From positions 2,676,872 through 2,740,871 of the forward strand of contig NZ_CP045484.1 of the NCBI RefSeq assembly GCF_009729055.1: a stretch of DNA of 64,000 nucleotides, written 5' to 3'. The stretch is from Sulfurisphaera ohwakuensis. Its GTDB lineage: Archaea > Thermoproteota > Thermoprotei_A > Sulfolobales > Sulfolobaceae. Numbering within the stretch: position 1 is the first letter of the stretch; the number at the start of each line of letters is the position of its first letter. The position numbers and the translations under genes are program-made. A model generated the notes under the pieces. It saw nothing but the letters and a program-made list of their open reading frames with translations. It was not told the DNA's origin and searched no databases. Below are positions 54,935 to 64,000 of the stretch, one piece after another.

Positions 54935-56347
54935 TTAACTTGAAATTATTTTCTTTACAAGTTCCTTACTTTCATTAAAATCGTAATTTCTAAATAGTTC
55001 AATTTTACTTGCCTCAATTGAACCCTCAGCATGAATCATAGTTGTAAGCCAATACCCTACTAAAGAACTACTTCCGGCTATTTCCTTCACAAATTTCAAA
55101 ATTTCGATCCTTTCTTTACCGTCTATCGCACCTCTCAAATACTTATTTATAACCTCTCCTTCATCACTCTTAAGATCTTCTTCAGAGGGTAATGTCGAAA
55201 TTATACCTCCAGCTATGTCAATTAAATCCTTAACTACCTCATGAAAATGTGTGTTAGTGTAGAGCTTACCTATATTAGTAAAGATGTAATTGGGTATTGC
55301 AATTTCTTCATCAATTTCTGGGTAAACAGACGAGGCTATTGCCGACATCCTCAATATTTCTTTATAAAGTATCATGTCTATTATATCATCTCTCACATGT
55401 TTTTCGTTCGATATTCCGTTTGCTTCTGCTGAAAGGATTGCTGAACCTAAATAAAGATTTGCCATAGCAGCTCTATAAGAAATTGCAGTAAACCTATGAT
55501 AAGTTGCAAATAGTCTTGCCAAAGTCCCGGCATACTCGTATTCCTTAAAAAGGAATACCCTATCCCATGGTACGAAGACGTTATCAAAGATTGTGAGCGT
55601 CTCTAACTCATAATCTTTTACACTTAAGACTGATGAGGAGTTTCCCTCAATCTCATCTATTGGTCTTACAATCATTTTTAATCCGGGTGTATTAGCAGGA
55701 ACGGCAAAGGCTATAGCATAATCCTTATCCTCTTCTCCCATAGCCCTTGTTGGTATAACTATTATCTCATCAGCTACAGCTGCTTGAGTAGTGTGAGCTT
55801 TTGCCCCTCTAACTACGATGCCGTCACTTCTTACATCAACTACTCTAACATATAAATCTGGATCTGGCTGTTTTGATGGTCTTTTTGACCTATCGCCCTT
55901 AACATCAGTCTGTGCCGTTGCTAAGGTTAGATCATTTTTTACCACATAATCGTAATATTTCATAACCCTACTGTGATAGTCTTTTCCGTACTTTTTATCT
56001 AATTTTTTAGTTGTTATCATTAGGGAAAAGAGAGCATCACTACCAATAGCTTGTGAAATATTAAATATACCATTACAGAAAATTGTTGTATTGTATACTA
56101 GTTTGTGTCTATCTAATAAGTCTTGGGATGTTTTTGGTACCTTGAAGTATTTGCTTATTTTACCGTATTTGGAATCATCATAAAGCCTTTCTGGGTATTC
56201 AAATAGTTTTGATGCATGAAGTGCAGATATTTTTAACACTGGATGTTCAACTATATTTGAAACGTATTTACCTCGATACATTACTCTTCTTCCATCACTA
56301 AGCGACTTTAAGTAATCCTCCTTGCTTCTCATATTTGATAATTTCAT
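54935..56347 (-). CDS. 4-hydroxybutyryl-CoA dehydratase/HpaB-family flavoprotein, Fe-S ligands incomplete
   Basis: 470 residues. The family start (MRSKEDYLKSL..., VSNIVEHPVLK), AQTDVKGDRSKRPSKQPDPD and VVRGAKAHTTQAAVADEIIV place it with 4-hydroxybutyryl-CoA dehydratase and 4-hydroxyphenylacetate 3-monooxygenase. True dehydratases bind a 4Fe-4S cluster with three Cys and one His. Here one Cys is present (C91, TIFCNGIFN) but the position four later is Phe, and after the His in ATYHRFTAISY no Cys follows at +7. I therefore do not call it the dehydratase of the 3-hydroxypropionate/4-hydroxybutyrate cycle; an isomerase or flavin-dependent monooxygenase is likelier. It is probably operonic with the acyl-CoA ligase downstream. 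Confidence 0.8.
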   Translation of the reverse strand: MKLSNMRSKEDYLKSLSDGRRVMYRGKYVSNIVEHPVLKISALHASKLFEYPERLYDDSKYGKISKYFKVPKTSQDLLDRHKLVYNTTIFCNGIFNISQAIGSDALFSLMITTKKLDKKYGKDYHSRVMKYYDYVVKNDLTLATAQTDVKGDRSKRPSKQPDPDLYVRVVDVRSDGIVVRGAKAHTTQAAVADEIIVIPTRAMGEEDKDYAIAFAVPANTPGLKMIVRPIDEIEGNSSSVLSVKDYELETLTIFDNVFVPWDRVFLFKEYEYAGTLARLFATYHRFTAISYRAAMANLYLGSAILSAEANGISNEKHVRDDIIDMILYKEILRMSAIASSVYPEIDEEIAIPNYIFTNIGKLYTNTHFHEVVKDLIDIAGGIISTLPSEEDLKSDEGEVINKYLRGAIDGKERIEILKFVKEIAGSSSLVGYWLTTMIHAEGSIEASKIELFRNYDFNESKELVKKIISS

Positions 56348-56632
56348 GGAGGGTTATATAAATCTACATAGTACTATGATCTTACTTTTACTCCTTGTAG
56401 ATATGTTCTCAATTACCAAAGCTATGGTCCAGTAAGAGCACTAAATGAAACATGTTATTATTAATATTGAGAGTAACGCGAACTATGATTTGATATTGGG
56501 TTTGAATAAGTTAATATTGGCCTTAAACTCGTCTTGTAAAATATTTTTACCTAAGAATTTCTCTAATAACGAATATATACATTTTGCATAAGCTTTTAAA
56601 CTTTAGGATATAAAAATATTCGTGGTTTTATA

Positions 56633-58039
56633 ATGAGCGAAGTCATAGAAATTAAGTCTCCTTCTAATTTGAAAGTAATAGGAACTGTAAAGAGAATGAG
56701 TAGAGATGAGGTTAGGGGTGAAATAGAAGAAGCTCATAAGGGTTTTGAGAGTATATCTAAAATGCCATTATATAAAAGGACTGCAATACTAAGGAAAGTA
56801 TCTGAGATCTTGGAAAGGGAGCAAGAAAGGTTAGCTAGATTATTAGCTATAGAAGCAGGAAAACCAATAAAGGATTCAAGAGTTGAGGTAATGAGAGCCT
56901 CAAGGTTATTTAGACAAGCCGCTGAAGAGGCAGCAATAGTATTAGAGGGTAAAAACTATAGGGTTGACGCTTATGAATACCCACCTGGAAATGAAAATAG
57001 GATAGTAATTAGTACTAGGGAACCTATAGGGGTAGTAACTGCTATATTACCTTTTAACTTTCCTATAAATTCATTTGCACATAAAGTAGCCCCAGCAATA
57101 GCTGTAGGCAATTCTGTAGTAGTAAAACCCAGCATAAGCACTCCATTATCTGCAATAGAGATGAAGAAGATACTTGTAGAGGCTGGACTTCCAGATAGTG
57201 CAGTTAGGGTTGTAACTGGATATAGTAGTGAAATAGGTGATGAGTTAATAACTCATCCATTAGTTGGTTTAATAACTTTAACTGGGTCTACACAAACTGG
57301 TTTAGCAATAGCCTCTAAGGCTGTCTCTTTAGGAAAGAGGATTATAATGGAGTTAGGTGGATCTGATCCAATTATAGTTTTAGAAGACGCAAATATAGAT
57401 AGGGCTGCTTCAATAGCCGTTAGGGCTAGATATGAATATGCTGGTCAAAATTGTAATGCTGGAAAAAGGATAATAGTTAGAGAGGAAATTTACGATAAAT
57501 TCGTTAAGGCATTTGAGGAGAAAGTTAAGGCACTTAAGATAGGAGATCCACTAGACGAAAATACTGATGTCGGTCCGGTAATAAACCAAGAAAGTGTTGA
57601 GAAGTTGAATAAAGCTTTAGAGGATGCACAAACGAAAGGAGGTAATGTTGAAGTACTTAACAAAGGACCGGAGACTGGTTACTTCTTCCCATTAAGTTTA
57701 GTTACTAACGCTAATCTGGATATGTTAGTACTGAAGACCGAAATATTCGGACCAATAGCTCCAATTGTTTCGGTAAAGAGTGATGAAGAAGCAATTAGTA
57801 TTGCTAACTCTACCGAATATGGCTTACAATCTGCAATCTTCAGTAATAATGTAAATAGGGCTCTTAAAATGGCTAGGGAGTTAAAGTTCGGTGCTACAAT
57901 AATTAATGATAGTACTAGACTGAGATGGGATTCCTTACCTTTCGGAGGATTTAAGAAAAGTGGGATAGGAAGAGAGGGAGTGAGAGATACTATGCTGGAA
58001 ATGACCGAGAATAAGTTAATAGCAATAACATTATTATAA
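56633..58039 (+). CDS. NAD(P)-dependent aldehyde dehydrogenase
   Basis: 468 residues. Catalytic C274 (YAGQNCNAGKR) and general base E240 (IIMELGGSDP) are present, with the cofactor loop TLTGSTQTG (about 219-227) and the PFNFP motif (ILPFNFPINSFAH). FGPIAPIVSV and PFGGFKKSGIGREG close the family pattern. It is similar to Sulfolobales succinate-semialdehyde and glyceraldehyde-type enzymes. It is divergent from the 4HBD-like gene (285 bp apart), so the two may share control. Confidence 0.92.
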   Translation: MSEVIEIKSPSNLKVIGTVKRMSRDEVRGEIEEAHKGFESISKMPLYKRTAILRKVSEILEREQERLARLLAIEAGKPIKDSRVEVMRASRLFRQAAEEAAIVLEGKNYRVDAYEYPPGNENRIVISTREPIGVVTAILPFNFPINSFAHKVAPAIAVGNSVVVKPSISTPLSAIEMKKILVEAGLPDSAVRVVTGYSSEIGDELITHPLVGLITLTGSTQTGLAIASKAVSLGKRIIMELGGSDPIIVLEDANIDRAASIAVRARYEYAGQNCNAGKRIIVREEIYDKFVKAFEEKVKALKIGDPLDENTDVGPVINQESVEKLNKALEDAQTKGGNVEVLNKGPETGYFFPLSLVTNANLDMLVLKTEIFGPIAPIVSVKSDEEAISIANSTEYGLQSAIFSNNVNRALKMARELKFGATIINDSTRLRWDSLPFGGFKKSGIGREGVRDTMLEMTENKLIAITLL

Positions 58040-58394
58040 CTGAGAAATTTTCCTTGGAGAGAACATTAATATCAAAGATGGCAGATTATGTCTTAAACTT
58101 ATTATTAAGAAGTTTGTTAGAGGTGTGACATGTAATGAATAAAAGTTGCATGTTTTTGCTACGTTATTTAAATTGTTTAAAATGACAATTTAAAGAGTAT
58201 TTTTATGTAGTTATTTTATTCTGTAATTAATAAAAAATTGTACAAAATATTCATGATATATTCTCTCACATTAATGAATATTATGAGAAAGAATAATCTT
58301 GTATAAAATTAAATTTCTAAATATGTTATCTATATAAGAATAACTACTTTGGAAGAAGTATAATAAAAAATTTTTAATAACGTTAAACATTATG
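58040..58394. other. gene-free convergent region
   Basis: It lies between the 3' ends of the aldehyde dehydrogenase and an MFS gene. AT-rich with several T-runs that could end transcription; no frame, repeat or RNA recognised. Confidence 0.4.
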
Positions 58395-59792
58395 CTATAT
58401 GTCTGTTGCTTCATTTACTTCTTCTAATCTTACTTTCACAGTCTTGGGAAGCACGAAGAGTGTTGCTATTGCAACTGCTACAGCAGGTATCCATGGAACA
58501 GTCCATGCACCTATATTACCTAGAACGGATATTAACGGAAATAGAGCAATTAGTCCTATAGCACCACCTGCATGACCTACCCCATCTGCTATAGCATAAC
58601 CTGTAGCTCTAGCATTAGTTGGGAAATTCTCAGTACATAGTAGATAATATATATTATACCATCCAACTCCTACAAGTTCTGCAATAAAGGCACCAGCAAA
58701 GAATACTGGTATACTTCTTGCTACTCCTCCGATTGCCATTATTCCAGTACCTAATAAATAGACTACAACTCCGAAGATTGTCATGCTTCTTCTATCAAAT
58801 CTATCTATAATAAATCTTAATAATATTGAACCTAAAAAAGCTCCTATTCCTGCTAATCCGAAGTAGAATACTGCAGAAGAGAATAGGGACCCGCTATATC
58901 CTAGGATATCCTTTACCCAGGTAGGTGGCAAAACTAAGAATGGATAATCCATAAAATAAATCCAGAACATTAGCAAAAACAATGTTATTAATCTCTTTAG
59001 GTACTTGGGCTTTGCCAATATTTTAAACGGATTTTCATTTTTTACGCTATAAGTCTTAATTTGAGGTTCAGGTAATTTGTTAACATTAGCTCTACTCATT
59101 GCAGTTGTCTCCATTCTACTTACCAATGCATCTGCCTCGTTAAACTTACCCTTCATTGCTAAAAACCTAACAGTCTCTGGTGCGTAGGCCCTAATAGCTA
59201 GAGCGAGAACTGCTAATACAGCTCCTAATAGGAACGTAATTCTCCATCCTATATTAGGTATTGATGTAACAATTAACGCCGCAATAAAGGGTCCAATTCC
59301 TATTCCAGCCCATCCTCCTATAAAAGCTAAGTTTACATATTGGCCTCTTTTATGTGCTGGAGACATTTCTGCCATATAGGTCATAACAAGGACTAGATCT
59401 GCACCTATACCCATTCCAGTTATAAATCTAAATGCAGCTAGCATAGGATAATTAACAGATAACGCATCACCAAAACTTCCTATTGCTGTAAATAATGCCG
59501 TAAATATAAGAGTAGGCCTCCTTCCAATGACATCAGCTATATAAGAGAACAGAGGTGCGCCTACTACATATCCCCATAAACCTAGAGATGCAATAAGTGA
59601 TGCTTGAGACGCTGTTACAACGAAAGGAATATAGGGTAGAGCAAAACCTACATCAATTACGTCATATAAAGTAATAAAAAATGAGAAACCCATAGCCCAG
59701 ATTAACGCATATGTTAAGCCCCAAGTTGGTAACCTATCAACTCTCGCTACATACCACTCTGGAGTCTGCTTCAAATTAGATTTATCTTCCAT
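58395..59792 (-). CDS. MFS transporter, sugar/metabolite:H+ symporter type
   Basis: 465 residues, twelve TM helices. MFS motif A is YIADVIGRRPTLIF; MTYMAEMSPAHKRGQYVNL (about 140-158) is the PESPR-like motif of the sugar/metabolite symporter branch; FIIDRFDRRSMTIFG is its repeat in the second half. The central loop is short and charged. Together with the acyl-CoA genes around it, an organic acid is a possible substrate. Confidence 0.92.
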   Translation of the reverse strand: MEDKSNLKQTPEWYVARVDRLPTWGLTYALIWAMGFSFFITLYDVIDVGFALPYIPFVVTASQASLIASLGLWGYVVGAPLFSYIADVIGRRPTLIFTALFTAIGSFGDALSVNYPMLAAFRFITGMGIGADLVLVMTYMAEMSPAHKRGQYVNLAFIGGWAGIGIGPFIAALIVTSIPNIGWRITFLLGAVLAVLALAIRAYAPETVRFLAMKGKFNEADALVSRMETTAMSRANVNKLPEPQIKTYSVKNENPFKILAKPKYLKRLITLFLLMFWIYFMDYPFLVLPPTWVKDILGYSGSLFSSAVFYFGLAGIGAFLGSILLRFIIDRFDRRSMTIFGVVVYLLGTGIMAIGGVARSIPVFFAGAFIAELVGVGWYNIYYLLCTENFPTNARATGYAIADGVGHAGGAIGLIALFPLISVLGNIGAWTVPWIPAVAVAIATLFVLPKTVKVRLEEVNEATDI

Positions 59793-60033
59793 ATAATTAA
59801 TTATTTATCATTAATATATAAATTTTTGTGTATTTTTGTAAAGCCATCTTATCCGGTATTTATGTAAAAATATTAGGAAAATTTTTTAATGAGATATATA
59901 AGCCACTGACAAATGTTATCAATTCTAGTTGATTAACTATTCAATTTTAGCTAAAGTTATATATTCTTCACACTTAATAAGAAAAACTGTATTTAGGAAA
60001 ACTTTATAATAAAACTTTAATAATTATATTATT

Positions 60034-61203
60034 ATGTTACTTTCGCCTAAAGACGAAGAAGAGAAGTTAATCCTCTCAACTGTAGATGAGTTAATGAAGA
60101 AGTATGACGAAACATATTGGTTAAGTAAAGACCAAAAAAGAGAATTTCCAGTGGAGTTTTTTAATGAGTTCATGAGTTTAGGTTTGGGATCAATACTAAT
60201 TCCTATAGAATACGGAGGAGCAGGGAAAGATATTAGGTTAGCTTGCTTAATCCTTTACCTAATTAATGTAAGGGGAGGGAATTCGTATTTCGTTCATGGT
60301 CAATATTACACTACAGCATTACTTGTAAGGCATTCAAATAAAAAGTTGAAGGATAAATATTTTAAAGATATAGGTAAAGGTGGGAAGATATTATCATTAG
60401 CATTAACTGAGCCAGAGGTAGGATCTGATAGTACTAGAATAAAGACTATTGCAGAAAAGGTCGGAGATAAGTATATTGTAAAGGGTCATAAGATTTTCAT
60501 TTCTAGATTGAAATACACTGATTTTATGATATTAGTGGCTAGGACAACGCCCTATGAAAGGGTTGAAAAGAAGACTGATGGTATTACTCTATTTCTAGTT
60601 GATTTAAGGGAAGGAAGAAAGGGAATTGAAATGAGAGAGATTAAAACTATGTCAAATACTGATGCATATGAAGTTTTCATTGATAATTTAGAAATACCAG
60701 AGGATAATGTTATAGGAGAAGTAGGTAGGGGATTTTACCATTTGCTGGATTTGTTAAATACTGAGAGATTTATGATAGCTGCTGAACTGATAGGTAACGC
60801 TGAATGGTTTATAAATAAGGCTGTGGATTATGCGAAAAATAGGGTAGTTTTCGGTAAACCAATAGGCAGTTTTCAAGGCGTTCAATTTCCAATAGCTAAG
60901 GCATATGCGAAATTACAAGCACTTATAAGTTATTTCAATGAGGGATTGAGTTTAGTTGAAGAAGAAAAGGACGCTAAGCTAATTGGAAACTATGCTAATA
61001 TTTCGAAATACCTAGCAGCAGAAATAGCTTGGGAAGCAGGGAATGTAGCAATGGACGTTTATGGAGGTTATGGTTATGCTGTGGAAACAGGCATAGAAAG
61101 AAAACTAAGAGAGACTAGACTATATAAGGTAGCTCCCATATCACAAAATTTAGTCTTAGCATATATTGCTCACCATATGCTAGGACTTCCAAGATCATAC
61201 TAA
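60034..61203 (+). CDS. acyl-CoA dehydrogenase
   Basis: 389 residues. SLALTEPEVGSDSTRIKTIA (about 117-136) is the first signature; GHKIFISRLKYTDFMILVAR is the FAD-domain strand; FGKPIGSFQGVQFPIAKAYA and the C-terminal VYGGYGYAVETGIERKLRET complete the fold. It makes a 2-enoyl-CoA and passes electrons to ETF. The catalytic base cannot be placed with certainty. It is monocistronic with a TATA-like tract (TTTATAATAAAAC) about 30 bp upstream, and convergent with the CoA transferase. Confidence 0.92.
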   Translation: MLLSPKDEEEKLILSTVDELMKKYDETYWLSKDQKREFPVEFFNEFMSLGLGSILIPIEYGGAGKDIRLACLILYLINVRGGNSYFVHGQYYTTALLVRHSNKKLKDKYFKDIGKGGKILSLALTEPEVGSDSTRIKTIAEKVGDKYIVKGHKIFISRLKYTDFMILVARTTPYERVEKKTDGITLFLVDLREGRKGIEMREIKTMSNTDAYEVFIDNLEIPEDNVIGEVGRGFYHLLDLLNTERFMIAAELIGNAEWFINKAVDYAKNRVVFGKPIGSFQGVQFPIAKAYAKLQALISYFNEGLSLVEEEKDAKLIGNYANISKYLAAEIAWEAGNVAMDVYGGYGYAVETGIERKLRETRLYKVAPISQNLVLAYIAHHMLGLPRSY

Positions 61204-61347
61204 TTGGGAAAAATAACAGATAGAAATTAGCTTAAAAATTATTTCAAATCAATTTATTATATAACTTGCTTATTAGAAAAAGAATCTTTTTAATTAGAGG
61301 TTTTATAAAAATAGTTCTATTAATTTATAGTTCTAGTTAGTTGAGTA

Positions 61348-62466
61348 TTACCTTTGTTTACTCGCTTCCATTATTACTCCTTTTTTAATTAGATTATTTA
61401 TCTCGCCGTTACTATATCCTAATTCAAGTAAAATTTCCCTAGTATGTTCACCTAACCGTGGAGCAACAGTTTCCTTTTTATTAAATGGGAACCTAATATA
61501 CTTCATCCCGTTAACCTCATAAACTAACCTATTACCATACCTTTGGAAAGCTTCAGCTAAGTTAAGCACTGGAGCTACTGGTACATCAGCATCACTCAAT
61601 AATTTTACCCAATATTCTTTAGTATTATTCTCAAATATTTTTTGCAATTCACTTACTATATACTCCCTATTTTCAAGTCTCTTTTGGTTAGTATTGAATT
61701 TCTCTAGATCCTCTCTTCCTAGAGCTTTGCATAGCTTAGAATATTGCTCATCAGTGAAAACTGCTACGAAAATATAACCGTCAGCTGTCTTAAACGCTTG
61801 GTAAGGAACTAAGTATCTGTGTGCAGAACCCATCCTCTTAGGTATTGCTCCAACGTTTAAGTACATATAAGCATCTTCAAGCATTAAGTAAAATTGGGTA
61901 TAGATCATTGGCACGTTGATAAAGATTGATTCTCCTTTATTTAAGGCAGACAGGATGAGTATAGTACCCATCAAAGCAGTTATTATATCCGTAATTGAGG
62001 TTGCAAATTTAGCCGGAGGTCCATTTTCTTCTCCAGTCATATCCATTAGACCACTCAATGCTAATATTGTTGCGTCATAAGCTGGCTTATCAGCCTCCTC
62101 TGGTCCATAACCTGTTATTGAACAGTATATTAAGCTGGGGTTAATTTCCTTCAAAGTATCGTAATCTATTCTTAATTTTTTAAGTGCAGAAGGCCTATAA
62201 TTAGTAATTAATATCCTAGCAGATTTCACCAACTTTTTGAAAATCTCGTAACCTTCACTTGTTTTGAGATTAATTACAACACTCTTCTTTCCCCTATTTG
62301 TACTGGCAAAATAAATACTAACTCCATTTATCTCTGGATTAATTTTCCTCCTATCATCACCATAAGGAGGAGGCTCAACCTTTATTACCTCAAATCCTAA
62401 ATCAGCTAATATTTCCCCAATTAAAGGTGCTGATATATTACTTCCCAGCTCAAGGACTCTATACAT
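61348..62466 (-). CDS. family III CoA transferase (CaiB/BaiF)
   Basis: 372 residues, slightly short for the family (about 400). N-terminal LELGSNISAPLIGEILADLG followed by VIKVEPPPYGDDRR, then NRGKKSVVINLKTSEG, and the catalytic Asp160 in TSITDIITALMG. It transfers CoA between acyl-CoA and an organic acid through an Asp-CoA intermediate. It is 33 bp downstream of the MaoC gene on the same strand, forming a two-gene operon. Confidence 0.92.
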   Translation of the reverse strand: MYRVLELGSNISAPLIGEILADLGFEVIKVEPPPYGDDRRKINPEINGVSIYFASTNRGKKSVVINLKTSEGYEIFKKLVKSARILITNYRPSALKKLRIDYDTLKEINPSLIYCSITGYGPEEADKPAYDATILALSGLMDMTGEENGPPAKFATSITDIITALMGTILILSALNKGESIFINVPMIYTQFYLMLEDAYMYLNVGAIPKRMGSAHRYLVPYQAFKTADGYIFVAVFTDEQYSKLCKALGREDLEKFNTNQKRLENREYIVSELQKIFENNTKEYWVKLLSDADVPVAPVLNLAEAFQRYGNRLVYEVNGMKYIRFPFNKKETVAPRLGEHTREILLELGYSNGEINNLIKKGVIMEASKQR

Positions 62467-62499
62467 TTTGTCATCCTCGTTTAGTTGAAGACGGAATAC

Positions 62500-62997
62500 T
62501 CATTCTTTCTTTTCTCCCGTCCAACTTGCCCCTCTCTTTCTAACCATAAATACTCTATCAAATTCCACAACCTTTTCTCCCCTTTGATTATATCCCCATG
62601 TCCTTATTTTAACTATTCCGAAACCGGGTCTGCTTTTAGATTCCCTAATCTCTGTAACCTCAGCTTCTGCATAGATCGTATCTCCAGCGAAAACCGGGTT
62701 TAAGAATTTCACATTTTCTAATCCTAACATAAAACCGTTTTGACTCGTTTGTTCGACAAGCATTCCCGCAACTATTGCTAAAGTTAAAAAACCATTTACT
62801 ACTAACCTCCCCTTAAACGGTTCTCCAGGGAAGTATTTCTCTGTATAGTCCTTATTAAAATGGATTTGATTACTATTATTAGTTAAGAGAGTAAACCAAA
62901 TATTATCAACATCTGTTATTGTCCTTCCTATCTTACTTTTAAATTTCTGCCCTACTTTAAAATCCTCGAAATAAGGACCTTCTGTATTCTCTGACAT
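62500..62997 (-). CDS. MaoC-like (R)-enoyl-CoA hydratase
   Basis: 165 residues, hotdog fold. FEDFKVGQKFKSKIGRTITD at the start, SNQIHFNKDYTEKYFPGEPF with the hydratase-2 type catalytic region (Asn/His), and VNGFLTLAIVAGM. It hydrates 2-enoyl-CoA or mesaconyl-type thioesters. Pairing with a CaiB transferase is also seen in mesaconate/methylaspartate-type pathways, but the substrate is not readable here. It is divergent from the 3-hydroxyacyl-CoA dehydrogenase gene 308 bp away. Confidence 0.9.
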   Translation of the reverse strand: MSENTEGPYFEDFKVGQKFKSKIGRTITDVDNIWFTLLTNNSNQIHFNKDYTEKYFPGEPFKGRLVVNGFLTLAIVAGMLVEQTSQNGFMLGLENVKFLNPVFAGDTIYAEAEVTEIRESKSRPGFGIVKIRTWGYNQRGEKVVEFDRVFMVRKRGASWTGEKKE

Positions 62998-63305
62998 AAT
63001 TTAAAGTATTATAATAGGGTTTAAAAAAGCATTTTTAACAATTTCTGAATTTAACTATTAGAAGTTATTATTTATAATGCATCAAGAGATTGCATAAAAA
63101 GCTTAAAATTTTAGAAAGGACTGGGGAAAACTGTAAGTTGTAATAGCAATTACAAACAATGAAGTGTAGCTTTTTACTGATAACTTTAGGTGATCATACC
63201 TATTAACATGATAAAATATCGTAACTTGCCGATCACACAGAGAAATATATTATATTTTCTTGTAACTAGCATAATTTTTTAGCTTTTAGATACATCTAAT
63301 ATCAC
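62998..63305. promoter_or_regulatory. divergent promoter region maoC / 3-hydroxyacyl-CoA dehydrogenase
   Basis: 308 bp without a frame. Minus-strand TATA candidates lie near 63015-63030, and a plus-strand AT tract (ATATATTATATTTTC) near 63246-63260, about 45 bp before the ATG at 63306. No clear operator palindrome. Confidence 0.4.
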
Positions 63306-64000
63306 ATGAAATTAGAAAAAGTGTTAGTTGTAGGAGCAGGTACTATGGGACATGGTATTGCTGAACTGTTCGCTATGGCTGGATATCAAGTATATTTAAG
63401 TGATATAAATCAAGAAATTCTGGATAATGCATTAAGTAAAATTAAGTGGAGTTTAGATAAACTCCAAGAAAAAGGACAGCTAAAGGAAAGTGCTAGTAAT
63501 ATAGTGTCAAGGATAAAGACTGTTGTAGGGCTAAATGAGAGTGTTAGTGACGCTGATTTTGCAATTGAGGCAGCTATAGAAAAATTAGATTTAAAGAGGC
63601 AAATCTTCTCTAAACTTGATGAATTATTACCTGCTCACGCAATATTAGCTACTAATACGAGCAGTTTATCTATATCTAAAATAGCTGAAGCTACGAAAAG
63701 ACCGGAAAAAGTCGTTGGGATGCATTTCTTTAATCCTCCAGTATTGATGCAATTAGTTGAAGTAATGAAGGGTGAGAAGACTAGTGATGAGACTGCAAAG
63801 ATAACGTATGAGTTAGCCAAAAAACTAGGTAAAACTCCTATAATGATAAATAAGGACGTTCCAGGATATGTAGTGAACAGAATTTTAGGGGAGATAATTT
63901 CGGCGTCATGTATTATACTTCAAAGAGGTATTGCTGATTATTTAACAATTGATGCTGTAGCTAGATATAAACTAGGATTTCCAATGGGTGTTTTCGAGCT
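63306..64000 (+). CDS. 3-hydroxyacyl-CoA dehydrogenase, N-terminal part (runs off the window)
   Basis: From ATG 63306 an uninterrupted frame reads MKLEKVLVVGAGTMGHGIAE, the NAD-binding Rossmann start. ATNTSSLSISKIAEAT and GMHFFNPPVLMQLVEV follow, with the catalytic His, and KDVPGYVVNRILGE begins the C-terminal domain. It oxidises 3-hydroxyacyl-CoA to 3-oxoacyl-CoA. Sulfolobales versions are often fused to an enoyl-CoA hydratase; the fusion part, if any, lies beyond base 64000. Confidence 0.95.
   Translation, partial: MKLEKVLVVGAGTMGHGIAELFAMAGYQVYLSDINQEILDNALSKIKWSLDKLQEKGQLKESASNIVSRIKTVVGLNESVSDADFAIEAAIEKLDLKRQIFSKLDELLPAHAILATNTSSLSISKIAEATKRPEKVVGMHFFNPPVLMQLVEVMKGEKTSDETAKITYELAKKLGKTPIMINKDVPGYVVNRILGEIISASCIILQRGIADYLTIDAVARYKLGFPMGVFE

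Overview
The window comes from an AT-rich thermoacidophilic archaeon of the order Sulfolobales. The evidence is the short 25-bp CRISPR repeat ending in GGAATTGAAAG, a six-gene Cmr operon in the order cmr4-5-1-6-2-3, Csx1 and Crn1 homologues close to the Saccharolobus solfataricus proteins, csa1, VapBC pairs, PaREP1 debris, and crenarchaeal CoA, MFS and alcohol-dehydrogenase genes with many leaderless starts. I cannot fix the genus from sequence alone. I saw no tRNA or rRNA gene.

Left part, 1 to about 33.9 kb, is a defence island. The tail of a type III RAMP operon lies at 1-901, followed by fossil CRISPR repeats, an ABC-type ATPase, PaREP1 debris, a VapBC pair, the cA4-activated ribonuclease Csx1, a small membrane protein, the ring nuclease Crn1 and an isolated cas4. 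Two large CRISPR arrays then face each other: array 1 (8464-11074, 41 repeats, read rightward) and array 2 (26291-30362, 64 repeats, read leftward). Their ~397-bp leaders (8067-8463 and 30363-30758) are near-identical inverted repeats. Between the arrays are the type III-B cmr operon (12184-18999), a protein with two PD-(D/E)XK-like nuclease motif sets, a probable Cmr7 homologue, a broken membrane-protein gene, and csa1/cas1/cas2. A palindromic-ended MITE-like element flanks the cmr operon in inverted orientation and recurs as fragments at about 21.3, 33.6 and 52.2 kb. No cas6, no type I-A interference genes and no csa3 are in the window. Gene debris, including truncated genes meeting at about 32.0 kb and an aspartyl-protease-like protein with a changed motif, ends the island.

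Right part, 34.2-64 kb, is catabolic. It holds an operon for a Zn alcohol dehydrogenase, a DUF59 protein and an amidohydrolase (a trio known beside soluble diiron propane/ketone monooxygenases), then a molybdopterin hydroxylase large subunit, enoyl-CoA hydratase and acyl-CoA synthetase. Next come a Bat-type regulator, a UbiD/alcohol dehydrogenase/MFS cluster, a second MFS, an SBP56 protein, a PaaI thioesterase, a second acyl-CoA ligase, a 4-hydroxybutyryl-CoA-dehydratase-like flavoprotein, an aldehyde dehydrogenase, a third MFS, an acyl-CoA dehydrogenase, a family III CoA transferase, a MaoC hydratase and the start of a 3-hydroxyacyl-CoA dehydrogenase. Together they look like uptake, CoA activation and beta-oxidation of small organic or aromatic acids and alcohols.

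The immune genes suggest this working model: Cmr complexes loaded with crRNAs from the two arrays cleave target RNA; Cas10 (GGDD intact) makes cyclic oligoadenylate; Csx1 responds by degrading RNA; Crn1 clears the signal. Csa1, Cas1, Cas2 and Cas4 extend the arrays. The least explained pieces are the doubled nuclease-motif protein, the MITE-bracketed cmr cassette, and a 63-bp element shared by the crn1 promoter and the outer leader of array 1.
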